Below are positions 28,218 to 37,665 of a stretch of 64,000 nucleotides of DNA, piece after piece. Position 1 is the stretch's first letter, and each line of letters starts with the position of its first letter. A program made the translations under genes and the position numbers. The stretch comes from Micavibrio sp. (GTDB taxonomy: Bacteria > Pseudomonadota > Alphaproteobacteria > Micavibrionales > UBA9664), in contig PAAR01000009.1 of assembly GCA_002699085.1 (NCBI GenBank), positions 71,725 through 135,724 on the forward strand. Direction: 5' to 3'. A model generated the notes under the pieces. The model searched no databases. It was given only the letters and a program-made list of their open reading frames with translations, and had not been told where the DNA came from.

Positions 28218-28245
28218 AAATCATACACAATCTGTAAAATTTAAA

Positions 28246-28275
28246 GTCGCTCTGCCTTGCAGGGCGGCTTTTTTT
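28246..28275 (+). terminator. Intrinsic terminator after tsf
   Basis: A 9-bp stem (GTCGCTCTG pairing with CAGGGCGGC, with two G-U pairs) and a five-base loop CCTTG are followed directly by seven T. This has the form of a rho-independent terminator and probably ends the rpsB-tsf transcript, at least in part. Confidence 0.8.
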
Positions 28276-28315
28276 AGTTTAAAAACAAACAAATCAATAA
28301 GAAGGATCGTCAAGC

Positions 28316-29041
28316 ATGGCAAAAACTAATCTTCCCTTTAATCGTGTTCTTTTAAAAATTTCTGGTGAAGTCCTCATGGGGCAGCAAGAGTTTGGACTTG
28401 AGTCCAAAACGGTACAGCGTATAGCACGAGATGTAAAAGAGGCAGTTGATTTAGGGGTGCAAGTTTGTATTGCTGTGGGTGCAGGGAATATCTTCCGTGG
28501 CGTTTCTGGGGCTGCTGATGGCATGGATAGAACAACAGCCGATCATATGGGTATGTTGGGTATCGTGATTAATGCTCTTTGTTTGCAAAATGCCCTTGAA
28601 AATTTAGGTGTTGATACACGGGTTCAATCGGGTATTCAGATGAATCAAATTTGCGAGCCTTATATCAGACGTAAAGCGATCCGGCATATGGATAAAGGCC
28701 GTGTCGTTATTTTCGCAGCTGGTACAGGTAATCCTTATTTTACATCCGATACAGCCGCTGCATTGCGTGCTTCTGAAATGAATTGCGATGCGATTATTAA
28801 AGGTACTAAAGTGGACGGTATCTATGACAAAGACCCGATGAAACATAAAGATGCTGTTAAATTTGATCGATTGTCTTATATGGATGTGCTTACGAAAGAC
28901 TTGAAAGTAATGGATGCTACAGCTATTTCACTCGCACGTGAGAATAATATTCCAATCATGGTTTTTTCAATCAAAGAAGAGGGCGGTTTTAAACACGCTG
29001 TCCAAAAACAAGGCAAATTTACTATTGTTGATAATGGGTAA
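28316..29041 (+). CDS. pyrH: UMP kinase
   Basis: The hexameric bacterial kinase that phosphorylates UMP to UDP, of the amino-acid-kinase fold. It opens [11 protein letters not shown] and shows GAGNIFRG and [19 protein letters not shown]. The length of 241 residues is typical. It has a good AGAAGGA ribosome binding site after the tsf terminator, and frr follows after 17 bp. Confidence 0.97.
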   Translation: MAKTNLPFNRVLLKISGEVLMGQQEFGLESKTVQRIARDVKEAVDLGVQVCIAVGAGNIFRGVSGAADGMDRTTADHMGMLGIVINALCLQNALENLGVDTRVQSGIQMNQICEPYIRRKAIRHMDKGRVVIFAAGTGNPYFTSDTAAALRASEMNCDAIIKGTKVDGIYDKDPMKHKDAVKFDRLSYMDVLTKDLKVMDATAISLARENNIPIMVFSIKEEGGFKHAVQKQGKFTIVDNG

Positions 29042-29058
29042 TAAAGGAGAAGTAATAA

Positions 29059-29613
29059 ATGGCTTACGATAAAAATGATATTCAACGCCGTATGCAGGGC
29101 GCTTTCGATAGTTTAATGAAAGATTTTACAGGTCTACGCACAGGGCGTGCTTCAACAGCAATGCTTGAAAGTGTTGTGGTTGAAGTGTATGGCGCAAAAA
29201 TGCCGATTAATCAATTGGGCAATATTTCAGTCCCTGAACCACGTATGCTCACTGTTTCAGTTTGGGATAATGCCAATGCCCCAGCAGTTGAAAAAGCCAT
29301 TCGTAACGCAGGTCTTGGGCTTAATCCTATGGCGGAAGGTGCAACAATCCGTGTGCCTGTACCAGATTTATCTCAAGAACGTCGTGTTGAGTTGACAAAA
29401 GTTGCCGCTAAATATGCTGAAAATGCTCGTATTTCTGTGCGTAATGTGCGTAAAGATGGTATGGACAGCATTAAGCAAATGGAAAAAGATAAATCTATCT
29501 CTGAAGATGAATCAAAACGTCTATCTGATGAGGTTCAAAAGCTAACAGACGATATGATTAAAAAAATTGATACGGCTTTGGCTGATAAAGAAAAAGATAT
29601 CACTACAGTATAA
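29059..29613 (+). CDS. frr: Ribosome recycling factor
   Basis: It splits post-termination ribosomes together with EF-G. The 184-residue protein shows the family signatures [27 protein letters not shown] and [18 protein letters not shown]. It starts 17 bp after pyrH with AAAGGAGA upstream, and uppS begins 3 bp after its stop, so frr and uppS are co-transcribed. Confidence 0.97.
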   Translation: MAYDKNDIQRRMQGAFDSLMKDFTGLRTGRASTAMLESVVVEVYGAKMPINQLGNISVPEPRMLTVSVWDNANAPAVEKAIRNAGLGLNPMAEGATIRVPVPDLSQERRVELTKVAAKYAENARISVRNVRKDGMDSIKQMEKDKSISEDESKRLSDEVQKLTDDMIKKIDTALADKEKDITTV

Positions 29614-29616
29614 AAT

Positions 29617-30327
29617 ATGAGCCAAGCCGCTAAACATATCGCCATCATAATGGACGGCAATGGCCGTTGGGCAGAGGCACGTGGTTTACCGCGTAATATG
29701 GGGCATAAGGCTGGTATAGAAGCGACAAAAAAAGTAACCAAATATGCGGCTGAAAAAGGTGTCGAGTATTTAACACTTTTTGGTTTTTCAACGGAGAATT
29801 GGAAGCGACCTGCTGAAGAAGTCAATGAGTTGATGCGGCTTTTACGATTTTATCTTAAGGCTGAAATGGCTGACTTACACAGGAATAAAATTCGTTTGCG
29901 TGTTATTGGTTTTAAGGAAGATTTGCCAGAAGATATTCAAGTGCTCATTAAGCAAGCTGAAGATATGATGGCTAATAATACAGGGCTTAATTTAACAATT
30001 GCTCTTAACTACGGTGGGCGCCAAGATATTTTACAGGCAGCTTCACGCATGGCACAAGATATCCAAGCCAAAGATATAGAGCCAGATGATATTACCGCCT
30101 CTTTGTTTAATCAATATCTTTTAACCCGTGATCTGCCAGATCCTGACTTGATTATCCGTACAAGTGGTGAAAACCGCATGAGTAATTTTTTATTGTGGCA
30201 AGGTGCTTATACTGAGCTGCATTTTACTGAGACGTTATGGCCTGATTTTGCTGAAAGCGATTTTGATTTTGCACTCCAAGATTACAAGAAACGTGACAGA
30301 CGCTTCGGCGCAGTAAGGCAAGTTTAA
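29617..30327 (+). CDS. uppS: Undecaprenyl diphosphate synthase (cis-prenyltransferase)
   Basis: It elongates FPP with IPP into the C55 carrier lipid for peptidoglycan and O-antigen synthesis. The catalytic IIMDGNGRWAEARG is at the N-terminus, and the diphosphate-binding DLIIRTSGENRMSNFLLWQ and AYTELHF are near the end. The length of 236 residues is typical. The stop overlaps the cdsA start (TAATG), so the two are translationally coupled. Confidence 0.96.
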   Translation: MSQAAKHIAIIMDGNGRWAEARGLPRNMGHKAGIEATKKVTKYAAEKGVEYLTLFGFSTENWKRPAEEVNELMRLLRFYLKAEMADLHRNKIRLRVIGFKEDLPEDIQVLIKQAEDMMANNTGLNLTIALNYGGRQDILQAASRMAQDIQAKDIEPDDITASLFNQYLLTRDLPDPDLIIRTSGENRMSNFLLWQGAYTELHFTETLWPDFAESDFDFALQDYKKRDRRFGAVRQV

Positions 30328-30992
30328 TGAAAATTTCATCAGATCTTATTTGGCGGATTATTTCCGCCCTTGTGCTTATTCCGCTAGTATTTGGCTTTAT
30401 CTATCACGGCGGCTTTATCTATTATGGCTCTGTAATATGTTGTTTCTTAATAGTCAGTTACGAATGGATTCGTATGAGTCTTCACGCACCACATTACAAA
30501 ATGATCCTTGGCGTTGTGGGTGTCTTATATTTCTTAGGCTGTTTATGGGCTTTTATTTATCTAAGATTTGATGTGCCGCAAGGAACTAGCCTGGTTGTTT
30601 TTATTGTTACGGCCATTTGGGTATCTGATATTGCAGGGTATGTAGCAGGTAAAACACTTAAAGGACCGAAGATTGTCCCCAAAATTTCACCAAATAAAAC
30701 ATGGTCAGGGTTTATAGCTGCCATTATTTTGCCAGCTTTGTATTTTATGCTTTTTTCTGAGCTTGTAGGGCTGAATTTGAATACGCTGACATATATCTTC
30801 TTTTTGACAATAGGGTTTTGGGGTCAGATAGGTGATTTTACTGTCTCAATGATGAAGAGATATGTAGGTGTAAAAGATACAGGTTCTATAATACCTGGGC
30901 ATGGTGGCTTACTCGACCGTATTGATGCGCTTATTTTTATAATGCCTATTTTTACAGTTGGATTGCTTGTTTTAAAAGACGTTTCGTTATAG
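30327..30992 (+). CDS. cdsA: Phosphatidate cytidylyltransferase
   Basis: An integral membrane enzyme making CDP-diacylglycerol from phosphatidate and CTP, the branch point of phospholipid synthesis. It has about six hydrophobic segments and the CDS signature near residues 170-195, beginning SMMKRYVGVKDTGSIIPGHG and continuing with the diagnostic GLLDRID. At 221 residues it is on the short side. dxr normally follows cdsA in this cluster; here rseP follows directly after 41 bp. Confidence 0.94.
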   Translation: MKISSDLIWRIISALVLIPLVFGFIYHGGFIYYGSVICCFLIVSYEWIRMSLHAPHYKMILGVVGVLYFLGCLWAFIYLRFDVPQGTSLVVFIVTAIWVSDIAGYVAGKTLKGPKIVPKISPNKTWSGFIAAIILPALYFMLFSELVGLNLNTLTYIFFLTIGFWGQIGDFTVSMMKRYVGVKDTGSIIPGHGGLLDRIDALIFIMPIFTVGLLVLKDVSL

Positions 30993-31033
30993 GTTTTAGT
31001 GGTTAAATTTGAATTTAAAAAGGATCGGGATAA

Positions 31034-32392
31034 ATGGAAAAAATAACAGCATTGCTAAATAATGGTTGGGATGGCTTTGGTATCTATGTTGTCTCTTTTG
31101 TCGTTGTTCTGAGCCTTTTAGTATTTGTTCACGAGTTTGGCCATTATATTGTGGCGAAGTGGTGTGGTGTTAAAATCACAACATTCTCGATTGGCTTTGG
31201 TAAAGAGATTTGCGGCTGGAATGATAAATCTGGCACGAGATGGCGTATAGCAATGATTCCTTTGGGCGGCTATGTGCAAATGTTTGGTGATGGTGATCCT
31301 TCTAGCTCAACTAAGGATAAAGCCGTTAAAGAACTGACGGCAGCAGAAAAGAAAGTGTCTTTCCCGCACAAAGCTTTATGGCAACGAGCATTAATTGTTT
31401 TTGCTGGCCCAGCCATTAATTTTATTTTTGCCGCTCTATTACTCTTTGGTTTGTTCGCTTTTGTAGGACAGCCTGTAACGCCACCAGTGGCATCAGGCGT
31501 TGTTATTGGTTCAGCCGCCTATAAGGCTGGCATGTTGCCACATGATCGCATTATTGACATTAATGGTACGAAAATTGAGCGTTTCGAAGATATTCAGCGT
31601 GAAGTAATGATTGCGCTAGATACAAAATTAAAAATCACGCTTGAGCGTGGTGATGAGGTGATTGTTCTGGATAATGTGTATCCTGAACGTTTGGAAATTG
31701 AAGATCGTTTTGGGTTTAAGCAATCTAAGGGGGTTCTTGGTTTAACGGGCCCTATAAATGGTCTTGATTTAAAAGCGGTTGTATCGGTTGATGGTCAAGC
31801 GGTTACGCAAGAAAATACGGCTGCATTATTGGTAAGTCGCTCTATGGGGACGCCTTTTGTAATTGAAACAAAGCAGGGTGAAAAAACAAATGCGCTTTTG
31901 GTCGATCCTGATGTCAATGGTCAGACCGTCGAAAATAAGGAAGAAGATGTTTTAGTTCTTTATGATTTAAAAGATGAGGAAACCTTTATAAAGCACTCTA
32001 TTCCAAGCGCTTTTGTTAAATCAATTGAAGAAACTGGCCGTACAATTTCTAATATTTTTGAATCGCTAAAGCAGATTATTACAGGCGTGCGGAATGCCAA
32101 TGAGTTAGGTGGTATCTTGCGTATTGGGGCGATTGCTGGTTCGGCTGCTGCCGCAGGTTGGGTCTCTATTATTGGTTTTACAGCATTGTTGTCGATCAAC
32201 CTTGGTCTCATTAACCTATTCCCGATTCCCGTATTGGACGGTGGTCATTTGGTTTTTTATGCGATTGAAGCTGTGAAGGGCAGCCCTGTTTCGGAAGTGA
32301 TGCAGGATTATGCCTATAAAGCAGGGTTCTTTTTGTTAATTGGTTTGATGGTCTTTGCAAATTTCAACGATCTGATACAATTATTCCTGTAA
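31034..32392 (+). CDS. rseP: Site-2 intramembrane zinc metalloprotease RseP
   Basis: An inner-membrane protease that cuts anti-sigma factors and signal peptide remnants. The zinc-binding HEFGH is at residues 33-37 in the first membrane helix and the third ligand in PVLDGGHLVFY near 399-409. A PDZ domain lies around 145-230, with the conserved SAAYKAGMLPHDRIIDING. The length of 452 residues is slightly above the common size. It lies upstream of bamA, the usual order. Confidence 0.95.
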   Translation: MEKITALLNNGWDGFGIYVVSFVVVLSLLVFVHEFGHYIVAKWCGVKITTFSIGFGKEICGWNDKSGTRWRIAMIPLGGYVQMFGDGDPSSSTKDKAVKELTAAEKKVSFPHKALWQRALIVFAGPAINFIFAALLLFGLFAFVGQPVTPPVASGVVIGSAAYKAGMLPHDRIIDINGTKIERFEDIQREVMIALDTKLKITLERGDEVIVLDNVYPERLEIEDRFGFKQSKGVLGLTGPINGLDLKAVVSVDGQAVTQENTAALLVSRSMGTPFVIETKQGEKTNALLVDPDVNGQTVENKEEDVLVLYDLKDEETFIKHSIPSAFVKSIEETGRTISNIFESLKQIITGVRNANELGGILRIGAIAGSAAAAGWVSIIGFTALLSINLGLINLFPIPVLDGGHLVFYAIEAVKGSPVSEVMQDYAYKAGFFLLIGLMVFANFNDLIQLFL

Positions 32393-32440
32393 AATAACCA
32401 ATCTTAATTCTTTTCTTTTAAGGTATTTTAAAATATACAT

Positions 32441-34774
32441 ATGCCCATGCCTATTTACGTCATACTCATAGCGCTTTTAAGTTTTGCCTCCTTACCGATG
32501 CAGGCAGCCAATGCGCAAACAGAATCAAAAGATTACTTCTGGTTAGATAGCGGCAATAAAAATGCTGTTGTTGTCGATAAGATTGTCATTGAAGGTAATC
32601 AACGTATTGAACGTAATACAATTATTTCTTACTTAGATATACGAGAAGGCGATAAAGTTTCGGATGACAAAGTATCTCGTAGCTTACGTAATTTATTCGC
32701 AACAGGACTTTTTGCCGATGTAGCGGTTGTGCCTCGTGGTTCAACAATTCTTGTTAAGGTTGTTGAAAATCCTGTCATTAACGAAATTGCCTTTGAGGGT
32801 AACAAGCGCTTAAAAGATGAAGATCTGTTGGCTGAGGTCAATTTGCGCCCAAGAACTGTTTTGACACGGACACGGGTGCAGGAAAATGTAGACCGTTTAT
32901 ATGAATTATATCGCCGAGGTGGTCGTTTCTCGACTTCTATTGACCCTAAAATCATCAAGTTAGATCAAAATCGTGTGAACCTTGTTTTTGAAATTGATGA
33001 AGGCGAGATTACAAAGATTGAGAAGATTACCTTTATTGGTAATGAACGTTTCTCTGATGCTGAATTACGCTCTGAATTAGCGAGTAAACAAGATCAATGG
33101 TATCGTTTCTTTAGTTCATCAGATCGATATGATGCTGATAGACTAAACTACGACCAAGAGTTATTAAGACGCTTTTATTTAAAGCACGGTTATGCTGATT
33201 TTAACGTACGTTCAGCGAATGCAGAATTGTCGAAAAGTAAAGATCGTTTCTATATCACGATGTATATTGAAGAGGGTGATCGTTATAAGGTATCTGATGT
33301 TAAAATCACCTCCGATATAAAAAATTATGACCCTGAGCAATTGCGTCCTTTTGTGACGATAGAATCGGGCGAATGGTATAATGCTGACGATGTTCAGGAC
33401 ACGGTTGAAGCGTTAACAGACGAATTAGGTAATCAGCAATATGCGTTTGTCGATGTAAAGCCAAATGTGAAGCGTAATGGGGTCGATAAAACTGTTTCTA
33501 TTACTTTGCACATTAACGAGACTCCACGTGTCTTTGTTGAAGCAATTGATATTAAGGGCAATTTAAGAACGCTTGATAAGGTAGTGCGTCGTGAATTTCA
33601 GTTTGTTGAGGGGGATCCATTTAATCGTCAGAAACTAGCTGAGTCAGAGAAGAAAATTAAAGATCTGGGTTTCTTTGAGTCTGTGAAAGTGACTCCTAAA
33701 CCTGGCACAAAGCCTGATACAACGATTATCGAGGCTGAAGTGGCTGAGCAGTCTACTGGTGAGATATCTATTGGGGCTGGTTTTTCTACAAATGATGGTC
33801 CTTTGGCAGATTTCCGCATTCGTGAGCGTAATTTACTTGGTACCGGTCGTGATTTAGGTTTTAAAACAGTCTTAGCTGGACAAAGAAGTGAGTTTGATTT
33901 GGCTCTATCTGAGCCTTATTTCCTAAACCGTGATTTACGTGCAACGGGTAATATCTTTAAAACAACACGCGACTTCCAAGATGAGAGTTCGTTTGATCAA
34001 GATCGCACAGGTGTGGGGTATTCACTTGAATACCCATTGTCCAAATATTTGAGACAAGAGGCTCGTTACCGTTTTGAAAATAATAAGATTACAGATGTGG
34101 CACCGACAGCTTCGTTGTTTATTCGCGCACAAGAGGGGTCTCGCACAACCTCTGCCGTATCACAAAGACTTTCTTATGACCGCCGTGACAGTAAATTAAA
34201 CCCACGTGAAGGGTATAATATATGGTGGGATACAGAGCTTGCTGGCTTAGGTGGTAATGCGAAATATGTATCTGGCACACTTGGTGGTCAAAACTTTGTG
34301 CCTCTTGGAGATGATTGGGTGCTGTCATTATTGGGTGAGGGTGGCCATATTCTTGGCTATGCAGATGAAGATGTGACCATTAGTGAGCGTTATTTCCTTG
34401 GTTCATACAATCTTCGTGGTTTTCAACGTTCTGGTATTGGGCCTCGTGACCTTGTTTCTACGGACGCCTTGGGCGGTAATACTTTTGCCCGTGGTTCTGT
34501 TGAATTATCTACACCATTTGAATATGGTGGTTTAGATGATCAGAATGTGAAGCTTCATACCTTTTTTGATTTTGGTACATTGTTTGGCTTAGATGACTCT
34601 AATCTACCTGGCACAACAGTCGTGAACTCGAAATCAATTAGGTCTGCTGTTGGTGTTGGTTTGTCTTGGGGGTCGCCATTTGGCCCATTACGTGTTGATT
34701 TAGCAGCACCTGTTACAAAAGAAGATTACGATGAAACTGAAAGCTTTAAATTTAGTTTCGGTACACGTTTTTAA
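32441..34774 (+). CDS. bamA: Outer membrane protein assembly factor BamA
   Basis: The core of the BAM machine that folds beta-barrels into the outer membrane. It has a signal peptide (about 1-25, cleavage after QAANA), five POTRA domains, and a C-terminal barrel with the family motif ISERYFLGSYNLRGF and a terminal aromatic residue (SFGTRF). The length of 777 residues is usual. It lies in the conserved rseP-bamA-skp-lpxD order. The ribosome binding site is unclear: an AAGG lies about 20 bp before the ATG. Confidence 0.97.
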   Translation: MPMPIYVILIALLSFASLPMQAANAQTESKDYFWLDSGNKNAVVVDKIVIEGNQRIERNTIISYLDIREGDKVSDDKVSRSLRNLFATGLFADVAVVPRGSTILVKVVENPVINEIAFEGNKRLKDEDLLAEVNLRPRTVLTRTRVQENVDRLYELYRRGGRFSTSIDPKIIKLDQNRVNLVFEIDEGEITKIEKITFIGNERFSDAELRSELASKQDQWYRFFSSSDRYDADRLNYDQELLRRFYLKHGYADFNVRSANAELSKSKDRFYITMYIEEGDRYKVSDVKITSDIKNYDPEQLRPFVTIESGEWYNADDVQDTVEALTDELGNQQYAFVDVKPNVKRNGVDKTVSITLHINETPRVFVEAIDIKGNLRTLDKVVRREFQFVEGDPFNRQKLAESEKKIKDLGFFESVKVTPKPGTKPDTTIIEAEVAEQSTGEISIGAGFSTNDGPLADFRIRERNLLGTGRDLGFKTVLAGQRSEFDLALSEPYFLNRDLRATGNIFKTTRDFQDESSFDQDRTGVGYSLEYPLSKYLRQEARYRFENNKITDVAPTASLFIRAQEGSRTTSAVSQRLSYDRRDSKLNPREGYNIWWDTELAGLGGNAKYVSGTLGGQNFVPLGDDWVLSLLGEGGHILGYADEDVTISERYFLGSYNLRGFQRSGIGPRDLVSTDALGGNTFARGSVELSTPFEYGGLDDQNVKLHTFFDFGTLFGLDDSNLPGTTVVNSKSIRSAVGVGLSWGSPFGPLRVDLAAPVTKEDYDETESFKFSFGTRF

Positions 34775-34814
34775 TTTTAATATCAAAACGAACAACATAA
34801 CTTAGGAGTTACCC

Positions 34815-35348
34815 ATGCGTTTTATTGTTGCACTATTTGTCGCCTTTTTATCTTTCTCACCTTTGGCGCAGGCCCAAACAGACACGGTTAAAGTGGCAAT
34901 TATCGATGTTAATCAATTACAGGCTGAGTCTAAGGCCGCTGTAGATATTCGAAAGCAAGTAGATGTTTTGCGTAAAAACTATCTCGCTACTTTAGAGAAA
35001 GAAGAAGCAACGCTCAGAGAGCAAGAAAAATCTTTGATTAAGAATAAAGAGACTATGTCAGAAGAAGATTTCAATAAAAAGGCGAAAGAGTTTCGTGAAA
35101 AGCTTGTAGAGAAAAGCCATGCTATGCAGGTAAAGCAGGGCGAACTTGATAAAGCTGTTGGTGAGGCTTTAGGTAAACTACGTGATGAAATTATTGCTAT
35201 TACAGATGAGGTTTCGAAAGAACATCAGTATACACTTGTTATGCCACGCCAAAGTGTCTTTTACTTTGATAAATCATATAATATTACGGATGAAGTTTTG
35301 AAAAAATTGGATGCTAGAGTTAAAAGCATCAAAATTAATGCAAAATGA
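34815..35348 (+). CDS. skp: Periplasmic chaperone Skp (OmpH family)
   Basis: A trimeric periplasmic holdase that carries outer-membrane proteins to BAM. A signal peptide (1-20, cleavage after LAQAQ-type site) is followed by VKVAIIDVNQL, then a long charged coiled coil (about 50-125; LEKEEATLREQEKSLIKNKE), then a small closing strand. The length of 177 residues is typical. It has a good TTAGGAGTT ribosome binding site and sits between bamA and lpxD. Confidence 0.9.
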   Translation: MRFIVALFVAFLSFSPLAQAQTDTVKVAIIDVNQLQAESKAAVDIRKQVDVLRKNYLATLEKEEATLREQEKSLIKNKETMSEEDFNKKAKEFREKLVEKSHAMQVKQGELDKAVGEALGKLRDEIIAITDEVSKEHQYTLVMPRQSVFYFDKSYNITDEVLKKLDARVKSIKINAK

Positions 35349-35360
35349 GAATGCTTAATT

Positions 35361-36359
35361 ATGGCAGATCCAAAATTTTTTGCGAATAAAGGCCCATTCA
35401 CACTGCAACAACTTGCAGAAATTGGGCAGGCGTCTCTTGCAAAAGGAACTGATGGTGCGCTTCTTATTAAAGATGTGTCTTCGCTTGATAAAGCAGGGGA
35501 GGGACAGATTAGCTTTCTAACCAATCCAAAATATAAAGATCAATTGGTTGCATCGAAGGCGACAGCGTGTATTGTGCCAGAATCGGCAGCGGATATCGCA
35601 CCTGAGGGAATGGCACTGCTTCTTGCGTCTAATCCACATAAGAGCTATGCGCTGATCGCACAGGCTTTTTATCCATTAAATGTGAAAGAGGTCGATGAAG
35701 AGGCGATTCATTCGACAGCGTCTATTCACCCTACTGCTGAAATAGGTGAGGGTTGCACAATTGGTGCTCACTCAACAATCGGTAAGAATGTTCAAATTGG
35801 TAAAAACACATGGATAGGTCCTAATGTAACGATTACACATGCGCATATTGGTGCTGATTGCCGTATCTTCCCAGGCGTAAGAATTGGCCAGGACGGCTTT
35901 GGTTTTGCCATGGATCGGACGGGTCATGTTACTGTGCCACAATTAGGGCGCGTGATAATCGAAGACCGTGTTGAGATTGGTGCGAATACGACGATAGATC
36001 GAGGTGCAGGCCCTGATACAATTATTGGTACAGGGACACGCATCGATAATCTTTGTCAGATTGGCCACAATGTTAAAATTGGCAAGAATTGCGTTATTGT
36101 TGCGCAATCTGGTGTGGCAGGTAGCACAGAATTAAAAGATTTTGCTGTTCTAGCGGCTCAAAGCGGTATTGCAGGGCATTTAACCATTGGCATGGGTGCG
36201 CAAGTGGGTGCTAAGGCTGGGGTCTCGACAGATGTCGCAGATGGCGATAAAGTAATGGGCTATCCAGCAAAAGGCATGCGTGATTTCTGGAAAGAACAAG
36301 TTTTGTTTAAAAGGCTCTTATCAGAGCGCAAAGTGACTAAAAATAATGAGGGTGAGTAA
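35361..36359 (+). CDS. lpxD: UDP-3-O-acylglucosamine N-acyltransferase
   Basis: The third lipid A enzyme, which adds the N-linked acyl chain from acyl-ACP. An N-terminal uridine-binding domain ends near residue 110, followed by left-handed hexapeptide repeats (IGAHSTIGKNVQIGKNTWIG and later) and the active-site histidine in LCQIGHNVKIG. The length of 332 residues is normal. fabZ starts 4 bp after its stop. Confidence 0.96.
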   Translation: MADPKFFANKGPFTLQQLAEIGQASLAKGTDGALLIKDVSSLDKAGEGQISFLTNPKYKDQLVASKATACIVPESAADIAPEGMALLLASNPHKSYALIAQAFYPLNVKEVDEEAIHSTASIHPTAEIGEGCTIGAHSTIGKNVQIGKNTWIGPNVTITHAHIGADCRIFPGVRIGQDGFGFAMDRTGHVTVPQLGRVIIEDRVEIGANTTIDRGAGPDTIIGTGTRIDNLCQIGHNVKIGKNCVIVAQSGVAGSTELKDFAVLAAQSGIAGHLTIGMGAQVGAKAGVSTDVADGDKVMGYPAKGMRDFWKEQVLFKRLLSERKVTKNNEGE

Positions 36360-36363
36360 AATT

Positions 36364-36810
36364 ATGTCTGAAAAACAAATTGATATCGTAAAAATCATGG
36401 ATATGTTGCCACATCGTTACCCAATTCTGTTGGTTGATCGTATCTTGGACTTTGAAGCCAATAAATCGATTGTGGGCCTTAAAAATGTGACAATGAATGA
36501 ACCACATTTCCAAGGCCATTTTCCAAGCTTCCCGATCATGCCAGGTGTATTAATTGTTGAAGCCTTGGCACAAACAGCAGCAATTTTGGTGGTGGAGTCT
36601 CAAGGCGAAGCGATGTTGGATAAGCTTGTTTATTTCATGTCTATTGATGAGGCACGCTTCCGTAAGCCCGTGACACCTGGTGATAGTTTAGAGCTACATT
36701 GCGAGGCAATTAAGGCACGTGGTAATATTTGGAAGTTCAAAGGCCAAGCAAAAGTCGGTGATGTTGTGTATGCTGAAGCGATTTTTACAGCCATGATGAT
36801 GGATAAATAG
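36364..36810 (+). CDS. fabZ: 3-hydroxyacyl-ACP dehydratase FabZ
   Basis: The dehydratase of fatty acid elongation; it competes with LpxA/LpxD for 3-hydroxyacyl-ACP. It contains the hot-dog fold signature [13 protein letters not shown] and the catalytic [16 protein letters not shown] use the ATG at 36364 after GAGGGTGAG; an upstream in-frame ATG at 36346 lies inside lpxD and adds only six residues. The length is 148 residues. Confidence 0.97.
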   Translation: MSEKQIDIVKIMDMLPHRYPILLVDRILDFEANKSIVGLKNVTMNEPHFQGHFPSFPIMPGVLIVEALAQTAAILVVESQGEAMLDKLVYFMSIDEARFRKPVTPGDSLELHCEAIKARGNIWKFKGQAKVGDVVYAEAIFTAMMMDK

Positions 36811-36870
36811 GTAATACTCTGTAAGACTTCGTGACTTGTGTAAAAATCACGATTCTGCGAATTTCAGTAT

Positions 36871-37665
36871 ATGAGTAATATACATCCTTCTGCCATTATT
36901 GATCCTAAAGCAAAAATTGGTAAAAACGTAGCCATCGGGCCATTCTGTGTCATTGGTGAATACGTCAGCCTTGGCGATAATTGTAAACTCCATTCTCATG
37001 TGGTTATTGATGGCCGTACCACTATTGGCGAAGGCTGTGAAATATTTCCGTTTGCGTGTCTTGGTACACGTAATCAAGATTTAAAGTTTAATAATGAGCC
37101 GTCAGAACTACATATAGGCTCAAATAATATGATCCGTGAATATGTGACGATGCAGCCGGGGACAAAAGACGGTGGTATGGTGACAAAAGTAGGGTCTAAC
37201 AGTTTGTTTATGCTCGGTGTCCATATTGCACATGATTGCCAGATCGGCGATCGGGTTATTTTTGCCAATAATGCGACCTTGGCTGGTCACGTTCATGTTG
37301 GTAATCACGTTGTGATCGGTGGTTTATCTGCTGTACACCAATGGATACGCATTGGTGACCACGCTGTTATTGGCGGTATGTCTGGCGTTGATAACGATGT
37401 TATTCCATATGGCCGTGTAAAAGGTGAACGTGCTTCTCTGGCAGGTCTTAATCTTGTTGGCCTTGAACGCCATGCGGGGATGAGTAAAGATCAAGTTAGA
37501 AAACTTCAGAAAGCCTTTAATACTATTTTTGGTTCGGAAGGCACATTTGAAGAGCGCTTGGTATTAGCCGAACAGGATTATGGTGATGATGAAACTGTTA
37601 TGAATATTATCCGTTTCGCTCAACAAGAAAGTAAATTTCCGTTATGCAAACCGAAAGCAGCCTAA
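36871..37665 (+). CDS. lpxA: UDP-N-acetylglucosamine acyltransferase
   Basis: The first lipid A enzyme, adding a 3-hydroxyacyl chain to UDP-GlcNAc. The left-handed beta-helix begins at IHPSAIIDPKAKIGKNVAIG. The catalytic histidine is in LGVHIAHDCQIGD, and the C-terminal helical domain includes LVGLERHAGMSKDQV. The length of 264 residues is typical. lpxI overlaps its 3' end by 22 bp. The 60-bp gap from fabZ contains a weak hairpin but no clear promoter. Confidence 0.97.
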   Translation: MSNIHPSAIIDPKAKIGKNVAIGPFCVIGEYVSLGDNCKLHSHVVIDGRTTIGEGCEIFPFACLGTRNQDLKFNNEPSELHIGSNNMIREYVTMQPGTKDGGMVTKVGSNSLFMLGVHIAHDCQIGDRVIFANNATLAGHVHVGNHVVIGGLSAVHQWIRIGDHAVIGGMSGVDNDVIPYGRVKGERASLAGLNLVGLERHAGMSKDQVRKLQKAFNTIFGSEGTFEERLVLAEQDYGDDETVMNIIRFAQQESKFPLCKPKAA

